From Sporothrix humicola (lineage: Eukaryota; Ascomycota; Sordariomycetes; Ophiostomatales; Ophiostomataceae), in contig WNYE01000029.1 of NCBI GenBank assembly GCA_021396245.1, positions 186,001 through 250,000 on the forward strand: a DNA stretch of 64,000 nucleotides. Direction: 5' to 3'. The number at the start of each line of letters is the position of its first letter. The first letter of the stretch is position 1. This document shows, one piece after another, positions 9,059 to 20,716 of this stretch. A model generated the notes under the pieces. That model worked only from the letters and a program-made list of their open reading frames with translations. It had not been told where the DNA came from and did not search any database. Position numbers and translations under genes: made by a program.

Positions 9059-12000
9059 GCCGTTTTCTCTAGTATATCATAGAATAGTGCCGAGTATGAG
9101 AGCAGTACATGGAAATAGGACGATCTGGACTAAGTGCAGTGCGTTTTGTCAGAGAATAGGACCACTGGTAGAATATCACTTCGGCAGATACTTTTAAAAG
9201 CGAAGGCGAGCAGTATGCCGTAAAAGACACTAAAAAGATGGTGTGCTTGATCTGGGCGAACACGCCACTGAAGCACACGTACTTTTACAATGTAGACGCG
9301 ATGTAGTGACGAAAGACGGCAATGTGAGATGAGAAGTGACAAGATAAAGCATCGTGAAGATGAAAGGACAAAAGGATAGATGCGGGTGAAGACTGGTGGC
9401 CGAACAAGAAAGGCAAGCGATGCAAACGCCCCAAACGAGAAAGCCGAGATACCACGTTTCTCCGTCCCCTCATTCTCACCCACCATTTCACACATTTTCA
9501 CACATGCTTTTCCATCCAGGACTTTTCTCATTGTCCATCTACTCTCATATCCCCTCCATCTCTATTCCCAACGAACCAGTGAGCCGGACCGACCGGCCAG
9601 ACCGGTCAACAAGTCCATTCATGTCCAGAACGGTGGTTATTGTTGTGGTTGTTGGCCGTCTTCTTGATATCTGTCGCCTTTTTTTTTTTTCCCTTTCCTC
9701 TTCTTTGCGTCTTTTCGGTCCTTTGACAGTTGGCTGAGAGATACTTTTGAATACTTGTGGCCATGTAAAGCTGCACGTGTGCCGTCTACACAAAACATAA
9801 ACTCAGAGCAAAGTATCCGCTGGCATCGTCGTATTTCTTTTTCTTACCACACATCTCTTTTGGCACCTTTACATTTCCAATCGAGAGGCATCCAACGGCC
9901 TCGGCTTCGACTTCGCCCCCAATGTACATTCACGATGAACCCGATGAACCACTGAGTAGATACACTTTCAATATAGATGCACCCCGAGTACGCCGTATCT
10001 GCAAATGCACAAAAGAAGCAAGAAAGCAGAAGGAATGCAGGCAGGCTAGATTGGGGATGCGATGCGACCGTCTTGTGCAGGATCGTGCTTTTTTTTGTGA
10101 TTTGATTTTTCCACATGTTTGGTCTTGGGAAAAGTGCAATGCGTCGCCCCAATGCGACGTCGAGTGTAGGCGAGTGTAGGCAATCACAGTCAAATGCAGA
10201 TAAATCAAACTATTTCTTTCGTGCAGGAAATCTCTGCATCTGCAGGACGAGAAAGAGTTGGAGGCGGAAATGAACAGCAGTTTTCATGCCTTTACTGAAC
10301 AGGACAATGTGCGGAGAAGAGGCAAAGATACCCATTGCCTTTACAGTCGAGACCTTCCCCAACACATCGGCTGCAAACGGATGCATGCGTCTTTTTCTCC
10401 GTTTTCTTTTCCTCTCATAAACTGTTGTCGTTTGATTTCGACCCAGACCAGACCTGACCCAGATCAAGAGCGGCCCGGCCCCTTAGCTAGGGGGGACGCT
10501 AGCGCCATGTCAACTGTATTTGGCGCGTCGATCACTGAAATTGCTGAAATAGCAGGTCTATGTGTATCATATTACTACGCTTTTTCTTTTCTTTTTTCTC
10601 TCATCTCTTCTCTCACGTCCGTCTTCAGCCCTCACTCTTTCGGGAGCATTGTCCGAAGTCCTAGCCGTTGGGAACGTCTCTTCTGGTATTTTCAGCCCTG
10701 GCCTGCATATTTCTCGCCACTCTTTTTTGTCCTTCTTTATTTTCTTCTCCTTTTCATCTCGGCCATTTGAATAAATCTCTCATTCACGATGATGCCCAAT
10801 AATCACAGCACCTTCTCCGGGAGTTACCGGATCCTCCCCAGGGGGCTGGCCCGCTCCTCCGTCAGTGCTTCAACTGTGGGTTTTGAATTTGAAGAGTGAG
10901 ATGAGAAGATCTGGCTGTCACAGACGGCCAAGAAATGGCGAAGCAAAATGAAGAGAAAAGGAACGACGAAAAAAGGACAGACACGGCACATGTCCCGCTC
11001 TCGGAAGAACCACTAAAGTATCGTGAGGAACAAGGACTCTCGAGGCTGGGCAAAGGTGATAACGAATGAAAACAACGAGAGATGCACCCACTTGGAAGAC
11101 GACAGAACAATAATCAGAAAAGAGATTTCGAAAGTCCTGGGGTTTTGTCTGATATCCCGGGGAAAATAGTTCCCATTCTTGCTCGGCCCGGACAGAACGG
11201 GGCCGCTATTCCCAATTCTCTATGTGTGATTTTGCTCTTTTCCATTTCTCACTCCTGTCGTATATCACATTTTTGAAGAGCATCCAAGCCTATATCTTTT
11301 CCGATTCTTTCCTCTGCATGGCCTCCATATGGAGAAAAGGAAGAATGGCCTGGCCAGCCCCAGATAATCGTACATGCACGGAAAGTACAGAAATCCCAGC
11401 CTATCTTGTGCTTTGCTCTGTAAATTCGCTTCTGTCGGCTCAGGTTATCCCTTGCAGTGGAAGAGCTTTAAAAAGAGCAAAACCCAGATGCGAGCCACGA
11501 GGTGATTTGTGCTCTTGTGAGTGGTCGATCAGGGTTTCTTGGGGACGATCGAATTGGAGACTCCAGATCCGATAGAAAGCAAGCTCAAAAGGGCCCATTG
11601 ATTGTGGAAAAAGTCGACGCGATAGGCGGCAGCATAAGTTGAAGACATTCACATTTCGGTGGTGACGTTGTCAAAGTTTATTTCCTATCAATGTTCTAGC
11701 ATTTTCCACGTCTAGATATCGTCATGTCTATTGCATCACTGGCACTGGCGCTGGCCCCATAGCGGCCGAGAAATAGAGCGAATTTGACCAAAATGGCCAG
11801 TGCGCTAGAACGAGGCAATCTGATTTTCTTTGGCGAATCGGCCATTCTTTTTAGACTGGCAGACAGGCGGCACCGCGTCACGGCGTTTGACGGCGGATAA
11901 TGCAGTCCAAGCTGTGGCACCTCGCCTTTCGAGATCCTTCTGTTGACGTTTACTTCCACTTCGTCTTCTTTCTGTTCTCTTCTTTTCTTCCTTCCCTCGT

Positions 12001-12631
12001 CCCTTCATTTCCAGAACGGGCCTGGTGCATATCGTCGGCCTTGGCCTGGCCTTTTTGCAAGAACGACAGAATAAAAATAAAAATAATCGATGACAAGGCG
12101 GACAACCTGTGTATATCAATGACACATTTGTCAAAGGTCAAAGGGCACAGCAGGCCGTCACACGGGCAAAAAGGTCAACAGTCAGAATGGATTGACAGCT
12201 GACAGACCGGAGGGAGGGATAGACAGAATGACAAGTCGTTTTCAGAAAGGATGTTTACTATTTTTCTGTCTTCTTTGCTGCAATTCATCAACACGCCAAA
12301 TGTACTCCGTACATTGTGAATACTTTGTCTTCAATCATGCAACGTGCAGACTGTCGGCACAGCAAATTCTAGAATCGGAGATGGTGGTCTGGCCCAGCTG
12401 GGCTGCGGAAGTGAGAATCCGTCAGACAACTGACAACAGACAAACTCCTCAAACTCCTCAACAGCCCGTTCCAAACCGTCGGCATTTCGATCTAGTCTTC
12501 TTCAACCGTTTTCTTTTTCACTCCCACATCCTCCTCTCCCTTTGCCTCTTCCCCTCTTCTTCTGGGCCGTTTTCCTCGTTTCCCCTCTTCCCCTCCCCAA
12601 AAGTCACCTCATGAACAGCTGTCCTCGAATA

Positions 12632-12701
12632 GGGAGCTCCCTGTTCCTCCCGGCTCTAACTTTGAATTCTCTGATTGAAGAGCCGAGCCCAGGGAGCTCT
12701 C
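12632..12701. other. 70 nt nested hairpin
   Basis: GAGCTCCCTG (12634-12643) is the exact reverse complement of CAGGGAGCTC (12690-12699); the stem extends two more pairs outward. Inside, CGGCTCT (12651-12657) pairs exactly with AGAGCCG (12679-12685) around a 21 nt loop. The outer arm is also part of a 12 bp palindrome (AGGGAGCTCCCT, 12631-12642). There is no coding potential around it. Confidence 0.55.
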
Positions 12702-13250
12702 CAGCTTCCTTTCTTTTCGTTTCTCCATTTCTGCAAGGGTAGCTCCGATGTGTAGGTCGTATTCAGTATTCTGTAAAAAGGTTCAAGAGCAACTTGCAAG
12801 GTACGTTTTGCGGCACGGCTGTGTGCAGAGTCTTGTCGTACAAGTGAGGTCATTTCCTTTATTCTGTACTTTCTCTTCCTTTCTTTTCCTCAACTTATTT
12901 ATTTACTTTTATTTTCTTTCTCTTACCATTCCTCGCTGGGTACCGTACCTTGCCCCTCTTGGGTGATGTGTCATGGACTTTCACGTCGAGACCGCCCGGT
13001 CTTGGGACCGTTTCGTTTTTTGACGCTGACTTGCTGGGCGAGCTGGGGCTAGAACGTCTTGAACTTGTTGATTTACACCATCTTTTCTTTAGTCTTTCAT
13101 TGAACAGCTGTTGGCAAAATAACAAAACGTTTCGAGCGTATCTCGTTTATCAGGAAATGCAGGTTCTTTTGGACAAACGTTCAACTACTATACCCCGACG
13201 AGCCTGAATAACAACATTCTCTTGAACTGAAAATCAAGAAATCGGGGATG

Positions 13251-13270
13251 TTGTCTGTTGTCTGTTGTCT
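13251..13270. repeat. Tandem heptamer TTGTCTG, about 3 copies
   Basis: TTGTCTG is repeated head to tail with a period of 7 in non-coding DNA. Confidence 0.7.
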
Positions 13271-13613
13271 CCACTGTCAACTGTCTGCCATTTGCTGTCC
13301 CTTCTCGATCTCATTCTCCCTTGGCCACTTACAACACATGATCGCCTCCGGACCAAATCATCCTTTTGTCGATACTCTTGATACTGTTGGCCGGATTCGA
13401 AACGGTTGAAATCTAGAATTCCCTGATTCCAAGATCTTGGTCAATGGGTCAGGTTGGCCTGTCTCCATTCTCCACGTTTACCTCGTTTACCTCATTAAAA
13501 GTACTGCTATACACTTAATACTCGCCAACAAATGCGATTTACGATCGCGCCTACGTATTCTTATTCAAAGAGACAATGGACGTTCAGATTGTCTCGATGC
13601 CACTTGTTGACAG

Positions 13614-13631
13614 CGCCCAGAGCTCTGGGCG
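13614..13631. repeat. 18 bp perfect palindrome
   Basis: CGCCCAGAGCTCTGGGCG reads the same on both strands over 18 bp. It shares the GAGCTC core with the hairpin arms 0.9-1 kb upstream. It could be a dimeric transcription-factor site or a cruciform; no gene lies within about 2 kb downstream. Confidence 0.65.
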
Positions 13632-14130
13632 GGCCTTTGCTCCTTCCGCACGTCATTGGAAAAAACGCCCCCAAGTCCCAAGTGCGTCAATGTCAGGCAT
13701 AAGCGTAGGGGGGCCCACTCTTGTCTCTTTCCGTATGTAGACACAGCGCATACAGTCGCATCATCGCAATGCCCATTGCTCCTGCACTTTTGTGTCTTGT
13801 ATCTTCGGAGCTTCACTCCGTCAAGACCCTGCCTCTGCTCTTTCCTTTGCCTTGGAACTCCATTTGCCTTCCGCGGTCAATTGGCCAGAACACATCTCCA
13901 AGCCTCCAAGCCCCCAAGCATCTCCAAGACCACGCCCAGCCTGGACATCATGGTCATACGTGTACAAGTACCTCGTCAGACACAGTTAACACAGAACAAG
14001 CTGGAAGGGCGCCACAAAGTTTTTGATAAAAAGTCCTTTTTCTCCGCTGTTTCGGAAGGTGCGACCACGTCGTGATTTCCTCAATGACCAATATTATGAC
14101 CTCTGCTATCACAGTGCATGCGCTGTATGT

Positions 14131-14158
14131 GTATCTTGTATCTTGTATCTTGTATCTG
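14131..14158. repeat. Tandem heptamer GTATCTT, 4 copies
   Basis: GTATCTT is repeated three times exactly and once with a final mismatch, period 7, in non-coding DNA. Confidence 0.75.
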
Positions 14159-15805
14159 GTAGCTTTTGCTTTTGTATTTTCCTTTTTGTGAATGCTGTCA
14201 GCCATGTCTAAGATCTTGGTGCCCTCTGTGTACTTCGCCTTCTCCCGGCACCAAGGACGCAGATGCGTGCAGCCAACGTTACAGTGTACAGTGTCCCGTC
14301 TTTTGCTGCTATTGGCCAGTCGCGCCCTCCTGCGCAATTGAAAAGCAATCCCCAACGTTCTTTGCGTTCTGGGCGTTCTTTCTTTCCCCTTTCAGACGTT
14401 TTGGGTCTTTGCCAGTGCGAAACTGTCGCTTTTGCCACGCTAGCGTTCCAATGGTTGCTTAGTCTCGCCTTTGAACCGGAACAAAAGACTGACAGACAGG
14501 CGACAGCGACAGGTGCAATTGACTTGTAGTGAGTGACAGGCTTTGTGGGGTGAGAAACGAAAAGAAAAGAAAACGGAGGGATTGTTCTTGTCATAGCTTT
14601 TGTGGTTTTACGGTCCTGAAACAGAGCACGTCCTCGTGGCTCAAGGCTGGAAATACGACATGGGTTTTTGGAGAAAAAGAGAAAACACAACCCAAGAAAA
14701 AGAAACGGACACAGGCGGAATAGCAAAAAAGAAACATAAAAGGGAGAAAACGGGAAGCGGATGTACAGAAAAAGAAAAAGAATATGTAGAAGAAAAAGAG
14801 GAAACGAATAACGAAATACAGATCCATGCCCACACCTCCTTCGCTCTTGCCTTGCCCAGACTCGCAACTCCCACGCCCCGCTGGCGTTCTTTCCCGCTCC
14901 CGTTTTGTTTTGTAACTCGACTTTTTACGTACTTTTCTCCCTTTGCTCCTGCCAACAATAGCCTCGTCACACCTTCCCTAACCAGTTTCCAGTTTTCCCC
15001 TGAAAGCACAAACGAAGCACAAAAGCGCCTGCCCTCCCGTTTCCTCCTCCTGCTCACTGTGGAATTTGATACAAAGAGCTCGTCCTTCCTCCATCTTTCT
15101 TCTGCCCTTCCACTCCTGCTTCCTTATTAGTATTTCACAACCTCTTCCCATGTCTCGAATTCTTTTTCTGTCTCTCCACATGACGCAGACAAACGCACCT
15201 TCCCTATTGCTGCTTCTTTGAGCAGGCAGCTCCTACCTCCCCTTCCTTGCTCATCCATTGTTCCCCTATTTCTCGTTTCTCGAGATCCTCGTCTTTTCAC
15301 TTCTTCTCTCCCCTCCATTCATCTTTTCTCTCAATCTCCAACTCCTCCCATATCCTCGTCCGCATCTTCAATTCCCAATTCCCTTCCACCGTCCGGAAAT
15401 ATTCCCCTGCCCACATGGCCTGTTAGTCCGATCCCAGCAAGTCAGCCTGCCCCATCCAAAAACCCAAAACCACCCCACTGTGGTCCGCTCTCCTCTTTTT
15501 TTTCGACTTTTTCCAAGACTTTCGACGACTCCAAAGGCTCCAAGCTGCAGAGGCCTGTTTGTTTGCCTCTCACTCGCTGTCTGCTCGGCGCGTACTTACC
15601 CGCGATCATCCGCGGTAGCCTCCTTACTGCGCCTGAAAAAATCGGCACATCCCCACGCCACGGCTACTTATTCCTCTCCAACTTTTTCCAAGGTCCTGAC
15701 CCGAGCTCCAAATCGCTCGTCGCCTCGATCCCATCCCACGCGTCCACTCTTCGAAAACAACCTCACAAAACCACAACACAGGGACAAACGGGCAATTGAG
15801 CAACA

Positions 15806-18800
15806 ATGACGGTCTTCATAGCTTCGCTGTAAGTCGATTCTGCTTGCGCTATGTCTTCTCGACACTGTTGACGTGCATGCTGCAGCTTTACTGCACTGAC
15901 GTCATGAAGCGTTGAAATTTTTCTGGCTGCAAAAAATTTGGTGGAAATCCGAAGAATTGCAGAATTGCAGAAATCACGACACTTTTGCTAACAAAAGGCT
16001 CTCTACCGCCCACGACAAACAGGTTCCTCCCCAAGACGGTCCATTTTGATCTGCCCGGCACCCCTCCATTAGTAGGGCACCCGATAGGCCTCGACAAGGA
16101 GCCCAAAAAGAAGAAGAAGAAGCCCACGACAAACGCTGCCGCCGTCGTCGAAGAAGCGCCCTCGTTGTTTAAGCCCCAGTCGGATATCACCCCACCGGAC
16201 ACTCCCACCGAGGACCAGAATCTCATCGACCCCTTTGCCAACGAAGACGGCATCCGCATTGCCAACCTCCCGACCGTCCTTACAAACAGCCTCGACGCTG
16301 CCGCCGCTGCCGCCGACGCTGTCGCCTCCAAATCCGCCTTAAAGGCTCCCGCCGACCGTGGCTCGCCTGCTTGGGGCGCCCGCCGCGACCAGCCCAAGTC
16401 CCGCGCCAACTCTCCTCCTCCCGCCCTCCTCAATGGCGACCCGCACCTCAACGAAAAGGCCAAGGAGCTGCGCCGCCAGGGCATCACACAACCACGCACC
16501 TACCTGCGGAGCGACAGTCACGACCGCATCTTCTCGTCGGCAAACTGGCGCATTGTGAATGCTGACCAGGGCAATGGCGGCCTGCGCAATGCCGCCGAGG
16601 CTGCCGCCCGCGAGGGCAAGCTCGGTGACTACACCTGGGTTGGCACGCTCGGCATGCCCACAGACGCCCTCGAGGGCACTCAGCAAAAGGAGGACATCAA
16701 CGACCGCCTCGCCTCGGAACACGACATGCTGACAGTCTGGTGCGCCGACAAGGATTTCGATGGACACTACGTGCACTTTTGTAAGCAGATTCTGTGGCCC
16801 GTATTCCACTACCAGATCCCCGACAACCCGCGCAGCAAAGCCTACGAAGACCACTCCTGGAAGTACTACGTCAACATCAACCAGGCTTTCGCCGATCTCA
16901 TTATTAAGAACTGGAAGCGCGGCGACGTTATCTGGATCCACGACTACCACCTGCTCCTCGTCCCCGGCATGATCCGCCAGAAGCTGCCCGACGCCAAGAT
17001 CGGCTTTTTCCTGCACGTCGCCTTCCCCTCGAGCGAGATTTTCCGGTGCCTGGCTGTGCGCAAGGAGCTGCTCGACGGCATGCTCGGCGCCAACCTTGTC
17101 GGCTTCCAGATCCACGAGTACACACGCCACTTTTTGCAGACGGTTACGCGCCTTCTTAACGCCGAGGCGACGTCGGATGGCATCCAACTCGAGGACCGCT
17201 TTATCGATGTGATCAACATGCCCATAGGCATCGACCCTGTCGCGCTCGACGAGCACCGCGAAGAGTCTGAGGTCATGTCCTGGCTCAACATCCTGCGCGA
17301 AAAGTACGAGGGCAAGAAGCTCATTGTCGCCCGCGACAAGCTCGACCACATCCGCGGCGTGCGCCAGAAGCTCCTGTCCTACGAGCTGTTCCTGAACATG
17401 AACCCTGAATGGCGCGGCCGTGTCGTGCTCATCCAGGTTGCTCTGTCGACGAGCGAACGCAACGAGCTGGACGCCACTGTGTCCGACATTGTCACCCGTG
17501 TCAACTCGCTGTGGGCCAACCTGGCTTACCAGCCCGTCGTCTACCTCAAGCAGGACATTGACTACCCACAATACCTCGCCCTCCTAACGGACGCCGACGC
17601 TCTGATGATAACGAGCCAGCGCGAGGGCATGAACCTAACGTCGCACGAGTACGTCTTCTGCCAGGACGGCAAGCACTTTGAGAAGAAGCACGGCAGTCTG
17701 ATTCTGTCCGAATTCACCGGCACCTCGGAGCTCTTCAACGGCTCCGAGCTCGCCATCAACCCCTGGGACTACCGCGCCTGTGCGGACGCCATCAAGCAGG
17801 CACTCGAGATGGACGAGGAGGAGAAATACACACGCTGGTCGAAGCTGTACGAGGCCGTGCGCCACCACACCGGCTCACACTGGTTCTCCGAGTTTTTGTC
17901 GCGTCTCGACAACGTCTACGACGAGCAGCACCGCCGCGACCAGACATCTGTGCCGCGCCTGTCCATGCAGACGCTTATCAACCAGTACAAGCGGACATCG
18001 CGTCGCCTCTTTATCCTCGACTACGAGGGCACATTGGTCAGCTGGGGACCGGTGAATAAGATCATCCCCGTCAGCCCACAGGTAAGCTTTCCATGCCCAC
18101 TTTCACTTCTATTCTTCTTCTTCAGTTCAGCCACTAACATATCAGCGTACCCTCGATGTCCTTCGCGACCTGCTCCTGGATGAGCGCAACACTGTCTACG
18201 TCATGTCCGGCCGCAGCGAGAAGGAGCTCGACCGCCTCTTCCGCCAAGTGCCCAATGTCGGCCTGATTGCCGAGAACGGCTGTTTCATCAAGCACGCTAA
18301 CTGCGGCGGAGGTTCGGGCAATGCCAACGGCAACACCAACCCGTGGATCGAGATGGCCGACCCGGAGCAGATCCGCACGTGGAAGGAGTCGGTCAAGCAG
18401 ATCCTGACGTACTACAAGGAGCGCACGCCGGGCGCCGAGATCGAGGACCGCCGCTGCTCGCTCATTTTCCACTACAAGTCCGCCGAGGACTACGAGTCGG
18501 CCACGCGCCTGGCGGCCGACTGCGCGTCGCACATCAACGACTCGTGCGAGGAGCAGCGCGTGCACGCGATCCCGCTCGACGGGTCGATCCTCGTGGAGCC
18601 CGTCGACTGGACTAAGGAGACAGCAGCGGAGAAGATCCACGAGGAGCTGCGCAAGGAGATGTGCACAATGTCGCATGCCGACGGCAGTGCGCCCACGACC
18701 GTCGGCAGCAAGCTCGACTTTTTGATGGTGGTCGGCGACGGCCGCGACGACGACAAGGTCTTCAAGTGGGCCAACCAGCTGGGGGATGCCGGCACGGTGC

Positions 18801-18913
18801 AAGAAGTTGTGACGGTCAGCCTGGGCAGCCGTAGCACGGAGGCCACGGCGACCATGACACAGGGAGTCAGCGGTGTGCTGGTGGCGCTCTCGAAGCTGGC
18901 GAACGTGAAGTGA
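15806..18913 (+). CDS. Trehalose-6-phosphate synthase complex regulatory subunit (Tps3/Tsl1-like)
   Basis: Subunit of the cytosolic trehalose synthase/phosphatase complex. CDS: join(15806..15828, 16023..18081, 18146..18913), 949 aa. Exon 1 encodes only MTVFIASL; joining gives MTVFIASLFLPKTVHFDLPG, a typical start for this family. Introns are 194 nt (GTAAGT, GCTAACA branch) and 64 nt (GTAAGC, ACTAACA branch). A GT20 synthase-like domain spans about 200-640 (HDYHLLLVPGM near 313) and a HAD trehalose-phosphatase-like domain about 668-949. Key catalytic positions are changed. The UDP/G6P-binding Arg...Lys of active synthases reads DKLDHIRG (near 443). The DGMNL motif reads EGMNL (near 541). The phosphatase motif DxDGT reads DYEGT (near 674), while the late acidic motif GDGRDDDK (near 890) is kept. 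This fits Tps3/Tsl1-type regulatory subunits better than catalytic Tps1 or Tps2. The N-terminal 200 residues are low-complexity with a KKKKKK run. Confidence 0.85.
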
Positions 18914-20716
18914 AGTGGAAGTGGGGGTGTGAAGCGTGAAGTTTGAAGGTGTTGAACAAGGTTGACATGCTTGTTTTTCTGTTTTGGGCCCGCATTTTTT
19001 GTTTGCATTTCCTTATCCTCTCTACTCATTCCCCCCTCACGACTTTGCTTTTTGTCTCTTTTGTTATTTCTTTTGTTTTGATCTTTTGATTTGATTTGGT
19101 TTGATTTTTTGGTATGCCGGAGCAAGGAATAAAAAAGACTACGGCATAGGGCAGCAATGGTCAACACACGCGAGTTTCTTTTCTTTTTTATTTCTCTTAT
19201 GTTTTTTTTCTTTCTATTTTTTTGTCTCTTGTTTCTCTTCTAGTTCACATTGTCTTTGCATGTTTGGGTAGCGGGCGACGGAATTCATGACCACCACAAA
19301 GCACACAAGGTTACAAATTTACAGATATACAACATGGGCGTCACTGCTCTGGTAGACCCAGCAATGGGATTATGTTTCTCTCTTGCAAATGGAGGAATAA
19401 AAATAAAAAATATAAAGCGGCCATTTGGATTTTGTAAATATTTATTTTCAACTTTTTATGTTATGTATTTTGTGTGTATTTAAGTATATTTACCTTTTCC
19501 TCGGTATATTTCTTATTTTGTCATAAAGTCCGTTTGTTCAGACGTCTGACGAAGCCACTACTCTAGATCATACGCTATATTTTCATAAATCCTCAACATC
19601 ATTATGCTCCTTCTCATATTTCATCTTCATCTCTTCGTTCTCTTTCTTCCCGTCTCGCCACGTGATTACCCCGGCTGTGGTTTGGCTGTTGTTGGTTGTT
19701 GCAGCCGAAGGCTGGCTCGGTAGAGTTTAGCGCTGTCGCAGCTTAGTCTCGCCCCAGAGTCCAAGGTAAAAGGAATGTTCTGGGGCACGTCGCTGGCGGA
19801 AAGGCGCAATTGTTAGCGGCGCCCCGCTATCGGAGCAGCCCCTCATCGCGGCTTCCTTGGGCCGTCTGTCTTGCTCATCTTGGTAGGCCAATTCGTGCTC
19901 TGTGACTCGTCCGTTCCTTCTGGTTTTCTTTTTTTCGGACTGCCTTTTTTTGACCATTCGTTCCTTCCAAAGTGCCATTGACAGTTTGGGCACATTCGTA
20001 AACCCAATATTTTCTCGTTCTTACCTGCATCGTCACCTTCTCGCATTCTCTCTCTTTCTCTCCTCTCTCTTTTGCTTCAACCTTCTCACGCCTTGCAAAC
20101 ATCTCCACGACTTCTTTGACGACCACGACCACGCGCCCCTCTCTTCCCCGTTTTCTCACCAGAACCCACCTTTGGTGATCCGCTTTCCTGGGTCCAGTTC
20201 TCGGCTTCGTCCAGTCTCGGCCTGATCTCGTATTGTTGTCGTGTCCGCAGTCGTTTGCCGTCTGAGGTGAGATTTTGGCTTCTGGCCGGCCTGGCTTTTA
20301 TCTTACTTTTCTTGCTACCTTTTGTTCCTTCTGCCTTCCATCTGTGTTCCTTTTTGTTCTGTCTTGCCCGTTGCTTATTTTTTGCCCTACCACTGAGCCT
20401 CATCCCTCGTCTTATGTTCCTTGATTAGTCGAAATCTGGTGTGCTTCTGTCCCTGAACGTTATTTTTCTGCGAGAGTTTAAGCTTGTTTCTGGGGAAGGA
20501 ATCTGCGACGCCTGAGTGGCTTGTTGTTGTTCTTGTCAGACAACAGTCTTACAAACATTTTTGTCTTCTGTTCCCGTCTGGATCTTGTCTACTTCACTAG
20601 CTTCTTACTTAAAACAATACTTCCTCCCAGCTGATCTCCAGTCTAACTCGATTTTCTACAGAAACCTCGACAACCTCAACCTCCTCGAAAACTCCTTGAC
20701 CACCCACACCCTCACG
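18914..20716. other. Intergenic spacer with pyrimidine-rich leader of the aminotransferase gene
   Basis: The first part is T-rich 3' UTR-like DNA. From about 19.9 kb it becomes C/T-rich promoter and 5' leader. The aminotransferase frame is open upstream to 20516 but has no ATG there. No other gene is supported. Confidence 0.6.
19751..19786. repeat. 36 nt hairpin with an 8 bp GC-rich stem
   Basis: GCCCCAGA (19751-19758) and TCTGGGGC (19779-19786) are exact inverted copies separated by 20 nt. It lies about 930 bp upstream of the aminotransferase start. Confidence 0.45.

Larger units (their letters stand above)
8151..15805. other. 7.65 kb region without a recognisable gene
   Basis: Between RSA4 and the trehalose subunit gene all ORFs are short, overlap on several frames, and lack both the GC3 bias of neighbouring genes and recognisable domains. 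The last 1 kb (about 14.8-15.8 kb) is strongly C/T-rich, as in fungal promoters and 5' leaders, and probably belongs to the trehalose subunit gene. The rest holds palindromes and hairpins listed separately (9034-9058, 12632-12701, 13614-13631) and short tandem repeats. A long non-coding RNA or a decayed gene is possible but not shown. Confidence 0.6.

Noticed and set aside
13340..13440. Possible minus-strand tRNA because of a B-box-like GTTTCGAATCC
   Set aside because: No T stem, acceptor stem or anticodon arm can be formed around it.
15218..15809. Two overlapping Ser/Pro-rich ORFs (about 190 codons) upstream of the trehalose subunit
   Set aside because: C/T-rich leader DNA gives Ser/Pro/Leu in every frame; no conservation expected. 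Short uORFs may still exist.
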